Below, one piece after another: positions 10,975 through 24,108 of a DNA stretch of 64,000 nucleotides; positions within the stretch are counted from its first letter, which is position 1; each line of letters opens with the position of its first letter. The notes below the pieces were generated by a model. That model was not told where the DNA came from. It did not search any database and saw only the letters and a program-made list of their open reading frames with translations. The DNA comes from Rhyacophila brunnea (taxonomy: Eukaryota > Arthropoda > Insecta > Trichoptera > Rhyacophilidae): positions 1 through 64,000 of the forward strand of contig JAGYXB010001050.1 of the NCBI GenBank assembly GCA_022495005.1. Direction: 5' to 3'. The position numbers were made by a program, and so were the translations under genes.

Positions 10975-12477
10975 AACTGAGTTTTAAGAATATGTTTACA
11001 AAATATCGCTAATATTGTTGTAATAATACACTTTTTTTCATTCAGACTTTGTTATTATGTTGCGATTAGATGCGCGAAGTAGTCTTTAACTTTGGCTAAT
11101 TACGCTAATAAGTCTGGTTGTCCGTGTAAAAATAAATATTTTAAACGAATTTATGAACATCACAGGAGAAAACTTAAAATAAAAATAAACAACTTTTATA
11201 AATGCTCCTGTTTGATGCAGATATAAATGAATAAAATAAAATACATTAACAACTATATAAAACGACGCCTTGCTTATTAGGTGTTGTACTTTATTTTAAT
11301 ATTTTCTCGCTTTAAATACTTCTTCAAAAAGTTCTAAAAACTTGATAAGATTTTTCTCAATCTTCGTGTAAAACATCCATCAACGAAAACGAATCCTGAC
11401 ATTATTGGTGTATTTTAAATACCAGATAGCAAAATTAGAAAGGGGGCCTCCAAACCTGTCAGTAGTTTGCGTCTCAACGTACCTAGAACTCCCACAGTTT
11501 ATTTAGCAAATTGAAATGGGTAAAAAATATAATATGTGTAGTGAATTTGTGGTAGACAGGAAACAAAGAATTCTATGTTAGTTTATTTTTTAATTGATTA
11601 TAATTATTACGTATTTTTATTCAAAGATGGTAAGAAAAAATGCTATCAAAAATAGTTTTTAAAGTTATTAACCCAACCACCATAAATATTCTCCAAATGT
11701 AATAAAAACACAAAATAGATGGAAAACATGTTTTTTTGTTAAGTTGAAGATACTTAATATATCGACTACAAAAAATAAGTATCTATATTTTATTAATATG
11801 TACTTATTTAAAAGTTATGTTACGACCTGGGGTTTCCGGTAGATAATAGCGTCCCGGTGCTGTGATACAAACGTATGCCATTTTATATTAATTATGTAAT
11901 ACATACATTCGTTAATAATTATTATTATAGCAAGTGAATTTAAGTACATTTACAAATTTTTGTGCACTATGTATGAAGATTTATCAGTGGTGTCTGGGTG
12001 CAACACAGTGTCAACATAAATTAGTGAAGGTGGGTGGAAATGGAGAATCTTCGAAGTAGTTATTACTAAATTAGAATGGATAAAACAGTTTAGTCAATTA
12101 ATGTTCAACGTAAAACTAATTCTATTTTATACTTTACGTAGTTTTTATTAACAGAGTAGAGCGAAAAAATCACACGGTTTTTAATGATAATTTAACACAA
12201 AATCGATTTAGGTATGTCGTTTTACCCGAAAACAACAGAATATAATATGTGTCCTTTCCCAATGGCCAAATTGTAAATATTAACTTTCATCACTCGAAAA
12301 AACCAAAATAAATATATTGGCATGACTAATGTAAATTAGTCAGAGATGTGCATTCAGATATGAAGCTAATATATTATTTTGAACACCAATTAACCTTACT
12401 TGTTTATTATTTTCTTCATGACACGATCAACACGTCCCGTGTGGAATCCCGAAAGCCGTACCGAATTGTTTTTTTTA
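10975..12477. other. AT-rich spacer, no feature seen
   Basis: No coding exon or structured repeat recognised. Confidence 0.4.
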
Positions 12478-12655
12478 GAATTATTATTAATAACCATGTC
12501 CTTGCTTTTTCGTACAAGGTGGTTGTTAGTAATTTTGAACAAACACAAGCAGCCAGGCTTTGAGAAAATCACATAAATATTGTGTCCTCACCGGGATCGA
12601 ACCAAAAACTCTCGGGTGGAAGGCCAGCGCCTTACGCACTGCACTACGAGAGCCG
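12478..12655 (-). mobile_element. SINE family S2
   Basis: On the - strand: a tRNA-like head (GCGGCTCTCGTAGTGCAGTG), a B box (GGTTCGATCCCGG), a body with TTTATGTGATTTTCTCAAAG, and a 3' part with ACCACCTTGTACGAAAAAGC. The same order occurs at 23187-23357. It resembles a tRNA gene only in its head; the acceptor stem is not conserved. Confidence 0.8.
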
Positions 12656-12659
12656 CTCA

Positions 12660-13980
12660 TAAAACGAACATCGCCCTGATGTTGGCTTATCTTTATTAGG
12701 GTATGGCATTATAAGAAGAAGACTTGAATTGTTAAAAAAAAATAATAAAACAATTTCTAATTTCAGAAAAATTTGTTATTCAAAAGATTTTATGTACAAA
12801 CAAATGAAATTCAACAGCTTAAAAAGAATAGTAACAAAATTATAGTCCATTATGTTAAATCGCTCGATATTGTAATTGATAGATGTTTGTTTGAATCTTA
12901 TTTGCTGCGAGATTTTTCCTAATATGCGAGGGTTTTCCAAGATGTAAATTAAAATGTATTTCCCCATGTTATATTCTAGTAATCAATTTTTCATTAACAG
13001 ACAGTGTTTTTCGAATATATCACTTGGGTAGGTACTTACCGTGTATTTGCGAAGACAATTAATATTATGCCGATTCTACACTCTAGCACAGCGTTTCCCA
13101 AACATGATATTTTTTCGCGGACCAGTGCGCAGGGTATAGAGAGCATAATAATATAGAGAAAAATTTCAACTTATTTTTACTGTTCACATATTATTTAATC
13201 TAGTTAAAAGTGGCTTGCAGTATCAATAATTATTTAGACTTTCCCTATAGAAATGTATTTATAAAATGAACAATATGACATACTTAACTAAGATAAATAC
13301 TTGATATTTAAAATGGTGAAGGACACTAAAAATCGCATTTCACATACCTAATACATTTCTGAAATAAACATAGGTACCCAGTGGCGGGTTTTCTTTGACG
13401 CAGTTAGATTCGTCAGAAGATCTAAAAAGAGATCTCGAAATAGTTCAAAACCCATTAAATTATTATAAAGATATGTATTTATCACAAATCAACTAGGCAC
13501 TACATAAACTACTCGAAGCATTACGAACTCTCTGCAACTAACTACTAAACTACCTACCTACCTAACTAAAAAATAGGTATATGAGATTACCACTCGAACA
13601 GGTACCTATCTACGAACTTGTACATAATATAATATAAATAATAATAAAAATAAACCACTTGTTCTATGTAAGCATGTGTTATCTTTTATGATTTATAAAA
13701 GGATATGATTCCTGGAATAAGATACATTTATATTTTTTTAATGAACGTACTCGTATTAAGGCGAGCCATAAAAACGTTTGTCAGGAATTGATAATGTTAA
13801 AATATTCAATTATTCTTGAATTAGTATTTATTCTGAAACTATTGTAGTACATCTTATAAAAAAAAATTGTAGGGCAACCTTTTTTGCTAACCAATGTTAT
13901 TTAGATATATTTAATTTACTTCTATTTACACGTATTAATATTTTAAGGGAGAAGTAAATATAAAAAAATGACATATTATT
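12660..13980. other. AT-rich spacer with an isolated hAT-like end
   Basis: Near 13090 the string AGCGTTTCCCAAAC, followed by TCGCGGACCAG, looks like an hAT terminal repeat, but no partner end or target duplication was found. Nothing else recognised. Confidence 0.4.
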
Positions 13981-13984
13981 ATAA

Positions 13985-14640
13985 TCAAAGAATTTGGAAT
14001 ATAGATTTTATAAACAGAGTTGTCTTATACGCATTCCGTGTAAGGAATTCTGAAGGGAGTTTGATCTTCGGATCGAACGATTGTAAATATGGTTGTATTG
14101 GTAACAAGTTCGTTATTTTTCTTCTTCTATTGGCAGCCCCAAAAACAAAATGGCGATTCATGTTATAGTTTGAAGTATGTTGATTTTGTTACAAACCTAC
14201 GTACGCATTTCTCGGTGTATCACATGATTATTTATATTTAAAAAAAATGGTCAAAATTTTACCTGCCTTTTATAGCTAAATTTTATATGCAATTAATGTC
14301 TGCTTTGATACGGCAATATTGTGAGATGTGCCAAATGTCAAATTGAAACCGAATTTAATTTTACACTATCGGCCATCCAACCCCATGCATTTAAGTATAC
14401 CTACAATGGTTATTTTGACAATATCTGCACATATTATAATATCTAATTAACTATGCAATTGAGTGAATTTTATATTATTGTGGAATGTCATGAAGCAGTT
14501 TGAAGTTATCTTCAAATGAACCTGCAATGCAAAGTCACGTACTTATAGCTAACTTTATCAGTAGACTAGAGGTGCTCTTTTACTTAAATTTCATAAGTTT
14601 AGGCTCCATCTCTATAGAAGAAGTTTTTTAAAATTCTTAA
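13985..14640 (+). repeat. Dispersed repeat H, copy 1 (uninterrupted)
   Basis: Colinear with 36585-37690: shared strings include TTCTTCTATTGGCAGCC, ACAAAATGGCG, AATGAACCTGCAATGC and TTTAGGCTC. The 36-37 kb copy has an extra 500 bp (36868-37372) that this copy lacks. A diverged 3' fragment lies at 63560-63715. Class unknown; non-coding. Confidence 0.7.
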
Positions 14641-15261
14641 TAATTATACATAATAGTTATTTTTTGGGTCAGATATAATTATGTAGTTGTATCCAGATCC
14701 CCTAAGATGCCACAGAACACTCTCCCCATCTTTTATAATATACATATCAAGCCTAATATAAACAAATAGAATACCCAGTAATAATAACATAGGTATCGTC
14801 GATCTAGTTTTCGAGATAATGGAACTCAAACATTGCATTATTTTGTTGATGCCATGTATTAGGTAATCACTAGTACATATCGTCGTTTTGCGTGTGTATC
14901 GGATGGGGATTGCACTAGTAAAATATTATAATAATAAGAATATTATATTTCGTGTAGAAAAAATATGTGATAAATATTATAGATGTGCAGAAGGTTGATG
15001 AATATTTACTACGTAAACCTTGATGGCGGTGATGACACTAGGTATGGGTAATTACTGCGTAATGAATTTATTTCCGCGTATTTTAGATAATTATTAATTA
15101 ATATGTGGAATGGAGCACAGGTTTTACAATAAACCTACTCAAGATAGTGATCGTTAGAGATAGTAGATACATACCTATATGCTTCAAATCTATATATTAA
15201 TGACGAAATATGTTTGCTTGATTTCTGTTCTTATTTGGCCTCAACTGACATCTATATATTT

Positions 15262-15716
15262 ATAAATAAATACAAGATAAAAATAACTTTTTATACACCA
15301 CGTTTTTAAATTTTCCGTTGAATCGTATAAACTTGACAATTATATGTACTTATTAATAAATACTTTTTTTTGTACTTGATAGAAATACTGAATAAATATA
15401 GAATACTGAAATGTCATTTTGACATTTCATATTGATTTCCATAGTAATGCACGATATCAATAATTTAGTAGCTAGGACCCTCTTAGTAACCAACAATAAT
15501 AACTTTCCATACAAAACAGAATTAACTGAAAATGAATTAAATTCTGCTTAAAAATTGCTAAAAGTATTAAAAGAATGCATTGTCGTCGTATTCTGATATA
15601 TTCTAAAAGTTTCAAATGTCTAGCTAGTCGGGAATTTAGTCAAAAATCTTCAATCGTCCAATACAAATCTTGGACAAACAAGAATACGAGCTAATAAAAA
15701 CGTGGTAAAATACAAA
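15262..15716 (+). mobile_element. Short TIR element, family K, copy 1
   Basis: Starts near TACAAGATAAAAATAAC, contains CACCACGTTTTTAAATTTTC, and ends with ACGAGCTAATAAAAACGTGG then TAAAA. The ends share an inverted CCACGTTTTTA core. Other copies: 36868-37372 (+) and 27049-27320 (-, shortened). No coding capacity. Its exact ends and superfamily are uncertain. Confidence 0.65.
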
Positions 15717-15784
15717 GTGTGTTTGTTAAAATTACCTTTCCTGCCAATTCCAAATTTGAATTTTCATGATAGATAAAGTTTGTA

Positions 15785-15955
15785 CAGACCTACAAACTTA
15801 TCTGAAGAATGGGATGGGAGAGCCACTGTCGAAAACTACCCAATCAAGACTCGTAACTGGACAAAATCTGATATTCGAATGAAATTTTCAAAATGGCGTC
15901 CTATGGTAGTTCGCAGTTCCATTTTTGGCCATTCTACAGATAAGTTTGTAGGTCG
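15785..15955 (+). mobile_element. Tc1/mariner-type MITE, family T, with TA target duplication
   Basis: 171 bp with inverted ends CAGACCTACAAACTTATCT and its complement, flanked by TA at 15783-15784 and 15956-15957. A second copy is at 25036-25193. The copy of repeat J at 59.8 kb shows the uninserted site with a single TA, confirming the boundaries. Confidence 0.85.
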
Positions 15956-16374
15956 TATATATGGATTTGATTTTCAATTATTTTGTTTGACTTAGCTGTC
16001 AGGATTATTTTCTTCATTTTCAAATGTTATAATGCATAGATACAGATTCCTAGTTAGTAAGATAAATGTATATCGATCAATGAAGCGATCTCGTGCGAAG
16101 CTGTGTACTTCAACGAGTACAATATAAAACATCGCAACAACAGAATCTGCAAGTCGTTTTTGCTGCCATACATAACAATATTAGAAATGTTTTTGCTGCA
16201 TAACTAATATGCAAAAAATAGCTAGGCAGATAGAATACACCAAGGCTTTAACGTAACATACATACAAAAATGTGTAGGTGTTCACTTTCTAATGTTCAAA
16301 ATGTTACTAAAATAGAGTTATAATTCTCCAAATTGACTACTATATTGATAGCTACTTTGGGTTTTATACCATTC

Positions 16375-16530
16375 ATCATAGATGGAGACGACCCACTGCT
16401 GGACCAAGTCCTTTCCAAGATCCACAGTCCGATCTGTCCTCCACAATCTTTCTCCAATCCAGAATTATTCTTCTCGCTTGCACAACCTGGGCCACGCCAT
16501 CGAACCAATTCTCAATTCGAGTCTCCCAAA
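16375..16530 (-). mobile_element. LINE 3' end remnant
   Basis: Read on the - strand it gives broken protein resembling the C-terminal tail of RTE/Jockey-type polyproteins (WFDGVAQVVQARRII, LDWRKIVEDRSD) and ends with the QQW-V and CAGCAGTGG signature shared with the LINE end at 24.4 kb. Degraded by frameshifts. Confidence 0.65.
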
Positions 16531-16750
16531 ACTTTATCCCAAATTATAAACCATTATTCCATACCATCAATAAATCTATAATTCAGAAAGAAAACTGTGA
16601 TAGTACCTAAGACTGGACATTCGCATTGATCGGGATGGCCGGTGAAATGAAGGCCGCTGGCCGTCGATTGTATTTGTGGGGTGCAAGTCATATCCAATCG
16701 GTGTCAATAGAAATGGGATTGTACATCAAATGAATTTAGGTAGGTACCTA

Positions 16751-17050
16751 CTACAGAACAGATTAATAAATATAATTCCGATAGGCTATATCCCAATACA
16801 CTACATTTTGACGTAGGGTTTTGAATGTGTGAGTGTGCTACAAAAATGAACCACGCATTATAGACGTGCTCTAGTGTGTGTTGCAACCTTAAAATACACC
16901 AATATTGAATAAGCGTCAGTGCATATAAATACAAGCGTATTCTCGACACGTGTTTAAGTTTACCTATTCCATATTCTTCCACACTCGAGATCGGTTGTCT
17001 GTGTCTCCACATCCGTTAGGTATTTCAGTTCCCATTGTTTCCGAATTCCC
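16751..17050 (+). repeat. Dispersed repeat L, copy 1
   Basis: Matches 21425-21702: shared GAACAGATTAATAAATATAA, CCGATAGGCTATATCCCAA, GGGTTTTGAATGTGTGAGTG and GAGATCGGTTG. The middle differs by an indel. Class unknown. Confidence 0.75.
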
Positions 17051-19207
17051 TAGTACCTACATAATATATAATTAATTTCTAAATTTGATTAAAAAAAATA
17101 CAGTACATATGTCGTATAGTAGAAAGAAGCTGCTGATGTAATAAAACAAAATGTTTATTTTCTTTCGACATTTTCATTTAATATTGTTACCATTTACCAT
17201 CCCTTTGAGCGCATAAAGTAGAGCTACCACTACTTATTTGTTTTAGAGCAATAATTGATTTAGTTTAAAAACGTTGTATTAAAAAAATATCACATTCTAC
17301 CGGTGATTTCAAAGAGATTGAAGGGAAAGGAGGAGTCCAATCTCTTTGGGTGATTTACGTAAACAGTATCATAATACTACATACGATTAAGATTTATTTA
17401 TTTACTTCGCACATTATATTTTAATAAATTCAAATAAAGCGGAAATAAAACATTAACAATGATTTTTGCCATGCGATGTTCCGGTATTGCATTGCATTCA
17501 ATTCAATTTTTCTTTTGTTTGAATAGTAAAAAAATGAAACACAGCTGTCCGTACACTGGCCATAAATCAATAATTATTACGTATTTATTTTTAAATAAAT
17601 CAAATAGAAATTTTGCACTATTCACATCTAACCGGTTTTCAATCCATATAATAATATTATTATATTATACATATTATGAGAACAAAATAATTATGATCAT
17701 TGACAACCGGAACTCGTTTAATACGGCAATATTGCGAGTTAGTCAATTAACTAATTGTTGCCACTAAAATAATATCCAAGAACGGATACGAAAAAGTCGA
17801 AGATGTCAGCCTGCACAATGAGGTCAGACCTGTGTAAAGAGGGTGGAATATGTCAAATACCCTGACCCTGAAAACTGTAGCTCAGACCATGAAAAAGAAT
17901 GAAATATCTCATTTTTATATTTGTCAACTCATATAAACTTTACTCAGTGTTTAAATAACTTAGTGACTAATGATAAGTACTATCCAGCGTTGCCAAATTA
18001 TCGTTATTCTTACTAGATCTAGCATTTTTCAATAGGCATCTAGCTTGCAAAAAACGCATCTGGCTTAATGCGTTTTTACTAGCATTTTTTGATACCTCCA
18101 ACAGCTTTAAATGTGCTGAAAACACGCAAAATATTTAGTTTATTTACTTTCATGCGCATAAAATTTCTGACTATCAGATACCTACCTAATGCCAGTAGGT
18201 TGGTACCTATTTTAGTAGTGTGAGAAAACGACATAATTTAACACGTTGAAACAATAGGAGCATCCGTGTCCTTATAGTAAAATGGCACTTATGTGTGCTT
18301 AGGTACGTCAGTTTGACGATTATCGGAATGACATGAAACGAAACTTAACACGTTAACACATTAATAATATATAGGCATTTGTTGTCAATTTTGAAATATA
18401 GTTCTGTTAAAATGTGCGGTTTTTACACGGATAGACATTATTTTTTCGATTTTTGGACTCTTTTTGAAACGCGAAATCAAAGGTATGGAAAATATTTCAT
18501 CTACAAATTTTTATTGTTAAATCGCTTGTTTTCGTACCCCGTCTGGCATGTTTTTGTCAACGACAGTTGGCAACACTGATACTAATCCCGTGTAAACAAG
18601 CCGTTAGACTGTTACGAGTGTCGAAAAAACCAAGATCAATGCTTTGTTGCTGGAGGACGACTCATTTTTCAATTATTAAACAGTTGACGAAATAACGTGT
18701 TTTGGTTTTCGATATACCTAAGTAGTAATGATTTTTTCCTCCAGGCGTGTGTAAAATATCAAACTGCAAGAGGACAACTTAACAATAAAATATATATTAT
18801 AGTCGAAACCCATTACTCACAATCTCGTTTATAAATAAATAAAAATATATTATCCATTAATTAATAATGCGCATAATAAGTTAGTATCACGGACTTTACG
18901 TGATACGCCATTATGAACGTTTAAATAATGAGATCTAAAAGTGAAAAAAGTATGTTACTGATTATCATAATAATATATGACACAATTGACTGCATTTTCC
19001 GTTCGTGTAAGTAATGTAAACATAACGCACATCGCTTCGTTCGTATGAAAATCGACTCGTGTCTGGGAAATGTCTAAAAGATAAGAAAAGGTCGCCAGTG
19101 ACTTTTTCACGGAATGTTAAAATTACTGTATAATAAATAATTACTGTAGATATAATAACATTATCTATGTTATCACAAAGCATGTAAACGATACTGTAAA
19201 AAATGTA
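17051..19207. other. AT-rich spacer, no gene seen
   Basis: Contains a short inverted repeat at about 17311-17347 (CAAAGAGATTG ... CAATCTCTTTG) and local duplications of CATCTAGCTT/CATCTGGCTT near 18030-18100. No exon recognised. Confidence 0.4.
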
Positions 19208-19215
19208 TTCCTGAG

Positions 19216-20002
19216 CAGTGGCGCACCCAGGGGGGGGGGCAAGGGGCCCTGGCACCCCCCAAAAATGAAAATTATCAGAATGATTTTAAACATTGAAATT
19301 CAAAGCCAATAAACTATACCTTTGGGCTTAGACAAATAAAAACACGGCAAAAAAATGATTTGTAATAATTCTCCAGCACCCTTTTTAGAAAAATTTCTTA
19401 GATTTTAATTTCTTACACAAAAATTTCGAAACACCAATGTCAGGTTTTTTTAGAAACCCAATCCCTAATGGAACTGTCAAAAAATTCTCGGTGTCCACCC
19501 GAATTCCGGAGTGGTGTAGGTCATGGCTGTGGGGGGCCCGACGTGTCGGGTTCACCAGATAAGTGAGATAAACACACATCATAAATTAGCTTTAATAGTA
19601 AAAAAAGTCGCCTGCGGCGCTATTATACTTCATGTCCATGAACATTTTCAATTATTTATATAATTGTGTATTATGTGTCAATACTCGACAGCTCCATTAT
19701 TAAAGTAGATGTATTAAAAATCGCCAATAATTCACTGTAACTCTTAATTTGAACTAAAACACAATTTGAAAAACGTTAATGTAGTTTTTCTTTAATCTTA
19801 GCGGTAGGTAGGGGCCCCCCAAATATCCTAGCCTGAGGGCCCGCTTCAGGATGTGGGGACCATGGTGTAGGTACACCGAGTGCAATAGACAAAAGACCGA
19901 TAAACGAGAAATTAGGCTGTGAAGAAGAAAAGGAGCCTATAGAACTAATTTACATTCTCCTCTTTGCCCCCCCCCCAATATTAAATCCTGGGTGCGCCAC
20001 TG
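19216..20002. mobile_element. hAT element with exact 8-bp target duplication
   Basis: Inverted ends CAGTGGCGCACCCAGG (left) and CCTGGGTGCGCCACTG (right), each continuing into poly-G/poly-C. TTCCTGAG flanks both sides (19208-19215 and 20003-20010). The interior is non-coding and holds a nested family G MITE at 19522-19864, so the parent element is about 436 bp without it. Confidence 0.92.
19522..19864 (+). mobile_element. hAT-type MITE, family G, nested in an hAT element
   Basis: Begins CATGGCTGTGGGGGGCCC and ends AGGATGTGGGGACCATG. GTGTAGGT is duplicated exactly at 19514-19521 and 19865-19872. Shares AGTGAGATAAACACACATCA with the copy at 50.9 kb (inverted). Confidence 0.9.
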
Positions 20003-20104
20003 TTCCTGAGTATTCGTTATATTGGTTAGAATAATGATGATTTTATATTCTTAATAGTCACAAAACCAATTCAAAATTATTTATTTTACTTATTTTTATA
20101 CCAT

Positions 20105-20290
20105 ATTATTCATTATTGGTATTCGGCGATACGTTTGGCCATTTTCTCACTGTCCATCACTGTTCTAAATAGGGATGTAGTGCTGAGCTCAAACCAGTCT
20201 CTGAGGCTCTTGAGCCAAGACGGTCTTCTTCTACCGGGGCCAGTAGTGTCCCTACGCACCGCCAAAATGCTGCCCCATTTTTTAATACAC
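20105..20290 (-). mobile_element. LINE 3' end remnant
   Basis: On the - strand an open stretch reads GRRRPSWLKSLRDWF, then TTSLFRTV, then MAKRIAEYQ. It is the same tail module (GRRR.SWL..LR.WF, .SLFR) found in many insect endonuclease-reverse transcriptase LINEs. Short, 5'-truncated and diverged. Confidence 0.75.
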
Positions 20291-20944
20291 TATTTTGTTT
20301 CATCCTTTCATGACTCCAATATCTAAGAAATTTGTTTTATGGATACATTACTAAAAACATATATACCACTAAATTAATATAACCTCTACTTCAATAGACA
20401 ATACTGCGAGTCCACGGTTTCAGAAACATTTAAAAATACATCTGACAACTTTAGAAACTCGCGAGTGACTGGCAAAAATATTTGGATAAATTAATTAGGT
20501 AAGTATGTACCTACCTATAATTCAAATATAATTTGCAAATCTGCACGTGTCATTGTTGGGCATCAAGGACGTGACGCCTAATGACAACGGAAGTAAACTA
20601 GACATCGCGAACCCGAAAAAAAAATACAGTCCCTCAAACTTGTTATCTTAATTAATACACACCTCGGGATGCCGCATGATGTGGGAAAAGTATGCCAATT
20701 TTCTTGTTTTTATTTGTCTAGTTTTATTTATTTGGTATTTTTCATCCTCGACATTCGTAACTTTGTCTTTCCAGTTGATACAAAGCATGCGGCTTTACAC
20801 TTAATTATTTCAATACAATTACTATAAAAAAAAATTCAAATCGTTCGTAATATGTCATAAAAAACAAAGAAAATACGCAATATTTAAATAAAGGAAGGAG
20901 TAATACGTGCAAAAAAGTACGTGAAAGCGAACTGAAATAGTGAA

Positions 20945-21230
20945 CTAGGTATCTAGACCCTATTAAAAAAAACTTATAAAATAACGTCAACATAAACCCA
21001 TCCCACTTAAGTGGAATATATTAATATATGAAGTGACTTACACATAATTATTTTCCTCATAATTGGCATTATCAATTGCACTGCACTATGGAGAAATAAA
21101 GACGGATATACAAATCAATACTACAGAATCGCAGTTTCCATTTACACCGCATGTGAGTCGGAAAATGTGTAGGTATCTAAAATATGGATCAATTCGATAC
21201 CTAAGAGAAAGTCAGTCAGCGTATTATTTG
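20945..21230 (-). mobile_element. Jockey-like LINE 3' remnant
   Basis: Matches the better preserved tail at 33541-33880 (shared GTGGAATATAT, AATTGGCATTA and GAGAAAGTCAGT). A further short piece of the same family lies at 22517-22555. Too decayed for an open frame. Confidence 0.6.
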
Positions 21231-21424
21231 TAAGTACTTATTATAAAATTAATTGTCTGTCTGTGATTTAGAAATATTTCCCTTTTAATCAGCGTTTTGA
21301 TTATTTCTATGGTTATCTAGGTAAAAAATATGTACTCTTTTTTTTAAATGTCGTCCTGTCTATTTTTTGTTCTGTTATAATTCGGAAATTAATGGAACAA
21401 TAGTGAAGAAACGCATGTTTGGGA

Positions 21425-21702
21425 TTACAGAACAGATTAATAAATATAATTCCGATAGGCTATATCCCAAAACACAACATTTTGACGCAGGGTTTTGAAT
21501 GTGTGAGTGCCCTACGAAACCAATTTACGAAAATGAATTACAAATTATGTTGAATGAATAGTTGTCAGAACGAAGTACAAGCGTATTCTTGACACTTGTT
21601 TATTTTTATCTCATATTCTTCCACACCCGAGATCGGTTGCCTGTTACTCACACATATTAGGTATCTAAGATCCCATTATTTCTGAGTTCCCCGGTTGGGA
21701 TC
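21425..21702 (+). repeat. Dispersed repeat L, copy 2
   Basis: See the copy at 16751-17050; same orientation, with an internal difference around 21530-21580. Confidence 0.75.
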
Positions 21703-23186
21703 GATTTTGACGATTTAATATTATGTCAAAAGGTTTCAGAGTTGCAATAAATTGTAGTAAATAACGCACTTGAAAAACTTCATCACGAGTAGATAAGATG
21801 CTCACATAGAAGCAGTAGAGTGACTAGATATACGGGTTAAATTCAACCGTTGTATATCCAGCGCTCGAAATGGTAAAGTTTACGAACCGGAGCGCTCGAC
21901 ATTTTTCTGAAGATATTTACATATTTATCAAATTTTATATGTATTTCATAAAAATAAGTGTGTTTGATTTTCTACTTATATGGATTATCTAGTTCAGACG
22001 GTCAAATTATTTTGTCTACGAGACGGAGCGATAGTCTTACCGATTTCACGAACAGGAACGGCGCTCCGGTGCGTTCCGGTCCATTTCGAGCCCTGTGTAT
22101 ATCTCATTGATTTGAAAAGAATATCGAATCAGTTTCTTTCTTCAATCTGTGTATTAAAGTACCTAGGTTTTATTTGCTTATTTTACGCAGACTGCGACGC
22201 AGGGTGGGTATCGTTATTGATATATAAATATACGGTGTATACAGTTTAGTTAAAATATAAACTCATCTTATATCGGTATCCGAAGAAAATTAGTTGAACA
22301 TATTAGGAGTACACTACTGAAGAAAAATCAAAAGAGCTTCACAACCCGTAGAGCAGTGCTGCCAACCAACTATCATACAGTATAGAGTTATAGACTGTAC
22401 AACGTCAATGTTTTTTTTCCCAACATACATAAATCATCATTAGCAAGAATCACGCATAAGTCAGATTTTTTGTTGTTGCAAATTTTGTTGTCTATTTTTT
22501 AACCCACAGCACGCGAACATTCCAAGAGAAAGTCAGTCAGTTAAAACCACAGATGTTACGTAGAATGGTGTCAGATTCTTCTGGCAGTGCAGGCGACTCA
22601 TTTAGGTGTTGGTTTCGTTACTTTTAAATGACACTTACACCGTTTCAAAGTGATTTCGTCGTAGCCGTAATGCCAGAAGAATAAGTCCTTCCTCCACGTA
22701 TGCGTACGGCCTGATGTGAAGAATTTTCAAAATCATTGTCCTCTTGATTACCTACACATATATACTTAAAACTTTATTTCAACTAATACAGATTATTTAA
22801 AAATTAGAAAAGATTGACATAACGTTGTTTGACTATCATGTAGCAGTAAATGTAAAATAACGTTATCTCAAAAAAAAAAAAACACTTTTTGTAGATAACG
22901 TTGTCTGACTTTAAGCACTCGATATAGGGCCGTCATATCGGAAGAAAAGTATAAAAAATACAATATTTTCTTGAAAAATAATAATATTAAATTTATGTAG
23001 TTCAGTAACAAAATTTGAGACAAAACACAACAATTAGGTGCAAAAAGTATTGAAAAAAGCATTGGTAATCTCACCCCATTACTGATCATACCGCGCGTTT
23101 TGAATGTTTTTAACAAATCGACTCAAAACGGCGTAGTTATTAATTGATCAATATACGAGTATTATTATATACCTTTTTTTAGTATT
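21703..23186. other. AT-rich spacer, only a LINE scrap
   Basis: Contains the Jockey-like LINE scrap at 22517-22555 (CCAAGAGAAAGTCAGTCAG). No exon or terminal repeat seen elsewhere. Confidence 0.4.
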
Positions 23187-23357
23187 ATTAATAACCATGT
23201 CTTTGCTTTTTCGTACAAGGTGGTTGTTAGTAATTTGAACAATCACAAACACCCAGGCTTTGAGAAAAACACATAAATATCGTGTCCTGACCGGGAATCG
23301 AACACACAACTCACGGGTGGAAGGCAAGTGCCTTACGCACTGCACCACGAGAGCCGC
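23187..23357 (-). mobile_element. SINE family S2
   Basis: Close copy of 12478-12655 on the - strand: tRNA-like head GCGGCTCTCGTGGTGCAGTG, B box GTTCGATTCCCGG, body CTCAAAGCCTGGGTGTTTG, 3' part CACCTTGTACGAAAAAGC. Confidence 0.85.
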
Positions 23358-24098
23358 ATACATACCTATGTTATTATTAGGTGTATTTATGACGAAAAAC
23401 ATACAAAGAAATATTAAAACAAAATAGGTACATACTTTCTTCTTCTCAGCGTGCCATCCCCTAGCGGAGTTCGGAAATTCGTTCGTTCGTTAAAATACTT
23501 TATATTTCACTGAAAACAATCGCCATTTAAATATTCCAACTATAGACAAATTATCGATAGTGTTTTTACGGCTTACGATTGGAGTCCATTATGATGCATC
23601 CACACCGAAATGTTCATCTAATCAAATCGTCTTGAAGTGGAAAATGTGAAAATGAATGATTACTCCTTTTTTTATCACTCTTAACTGTAATACTTACGTC
23701 TTTTTATGCTTTTTGTTTAATACCCCCTGGCTCTTTCTGTCAGAATCACCGACTACGAATCCTCTCGAAATGCCGTTGGGTAAAATTTCTCATCATAATC
23801 AACTGACCATGGCCTCCTTCTGTGAGCGAATTTTAAGAAAAGTATTAAACACACAAATACTGATCATAAAATAAAAAGTAGGTACGTTCTATTGACGTAG
23901 CGAATCATCTTGACGTTTTTATATAAGTATAGCCATTTAAAGGACACGTCTCATAAAACATGTCTAATTGAAATAACGTATTATCTTTAGTCTGCAAGTT
24001 TTTATAATGAATTTCTTTCACAATGTAAATTTTGGAATATATTATATTGAATATGATTAGAAGGCAATGTTGCCAACCATACTATAATACATTGTATT
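23358..24098. other. Spacer without recognisable genes
   Basis: An open frame at 23656-23874 has no recognisable family features. No terminal repeats seen. Confidence 0.4.
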
Positions 24099-24108
24099 AC
24101 ATTGTACT

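Larger units (their letters stand above)
15190..16075 (+). repeat. Dispersed repeat J carrying two nested insertions
   Basis: The outer parts match 59805-59990: ACTGACATCTATAT, AGATAAAGTTTGTA and TTTTGTTTGACTTAGCTGTC (GACTTGGCTGTT in the other copy). Two elements present here, at about 15262-15716 and 15785-15955, are absent from the 59.8 kb copy. Confidence 0.75.

Noticed and set aside
12560..12655. tRNA gene on the - strand
   Set aside because: Same argument: the head and body recur at 23.2 kb and partly at 4.7 and 45.5 kb.
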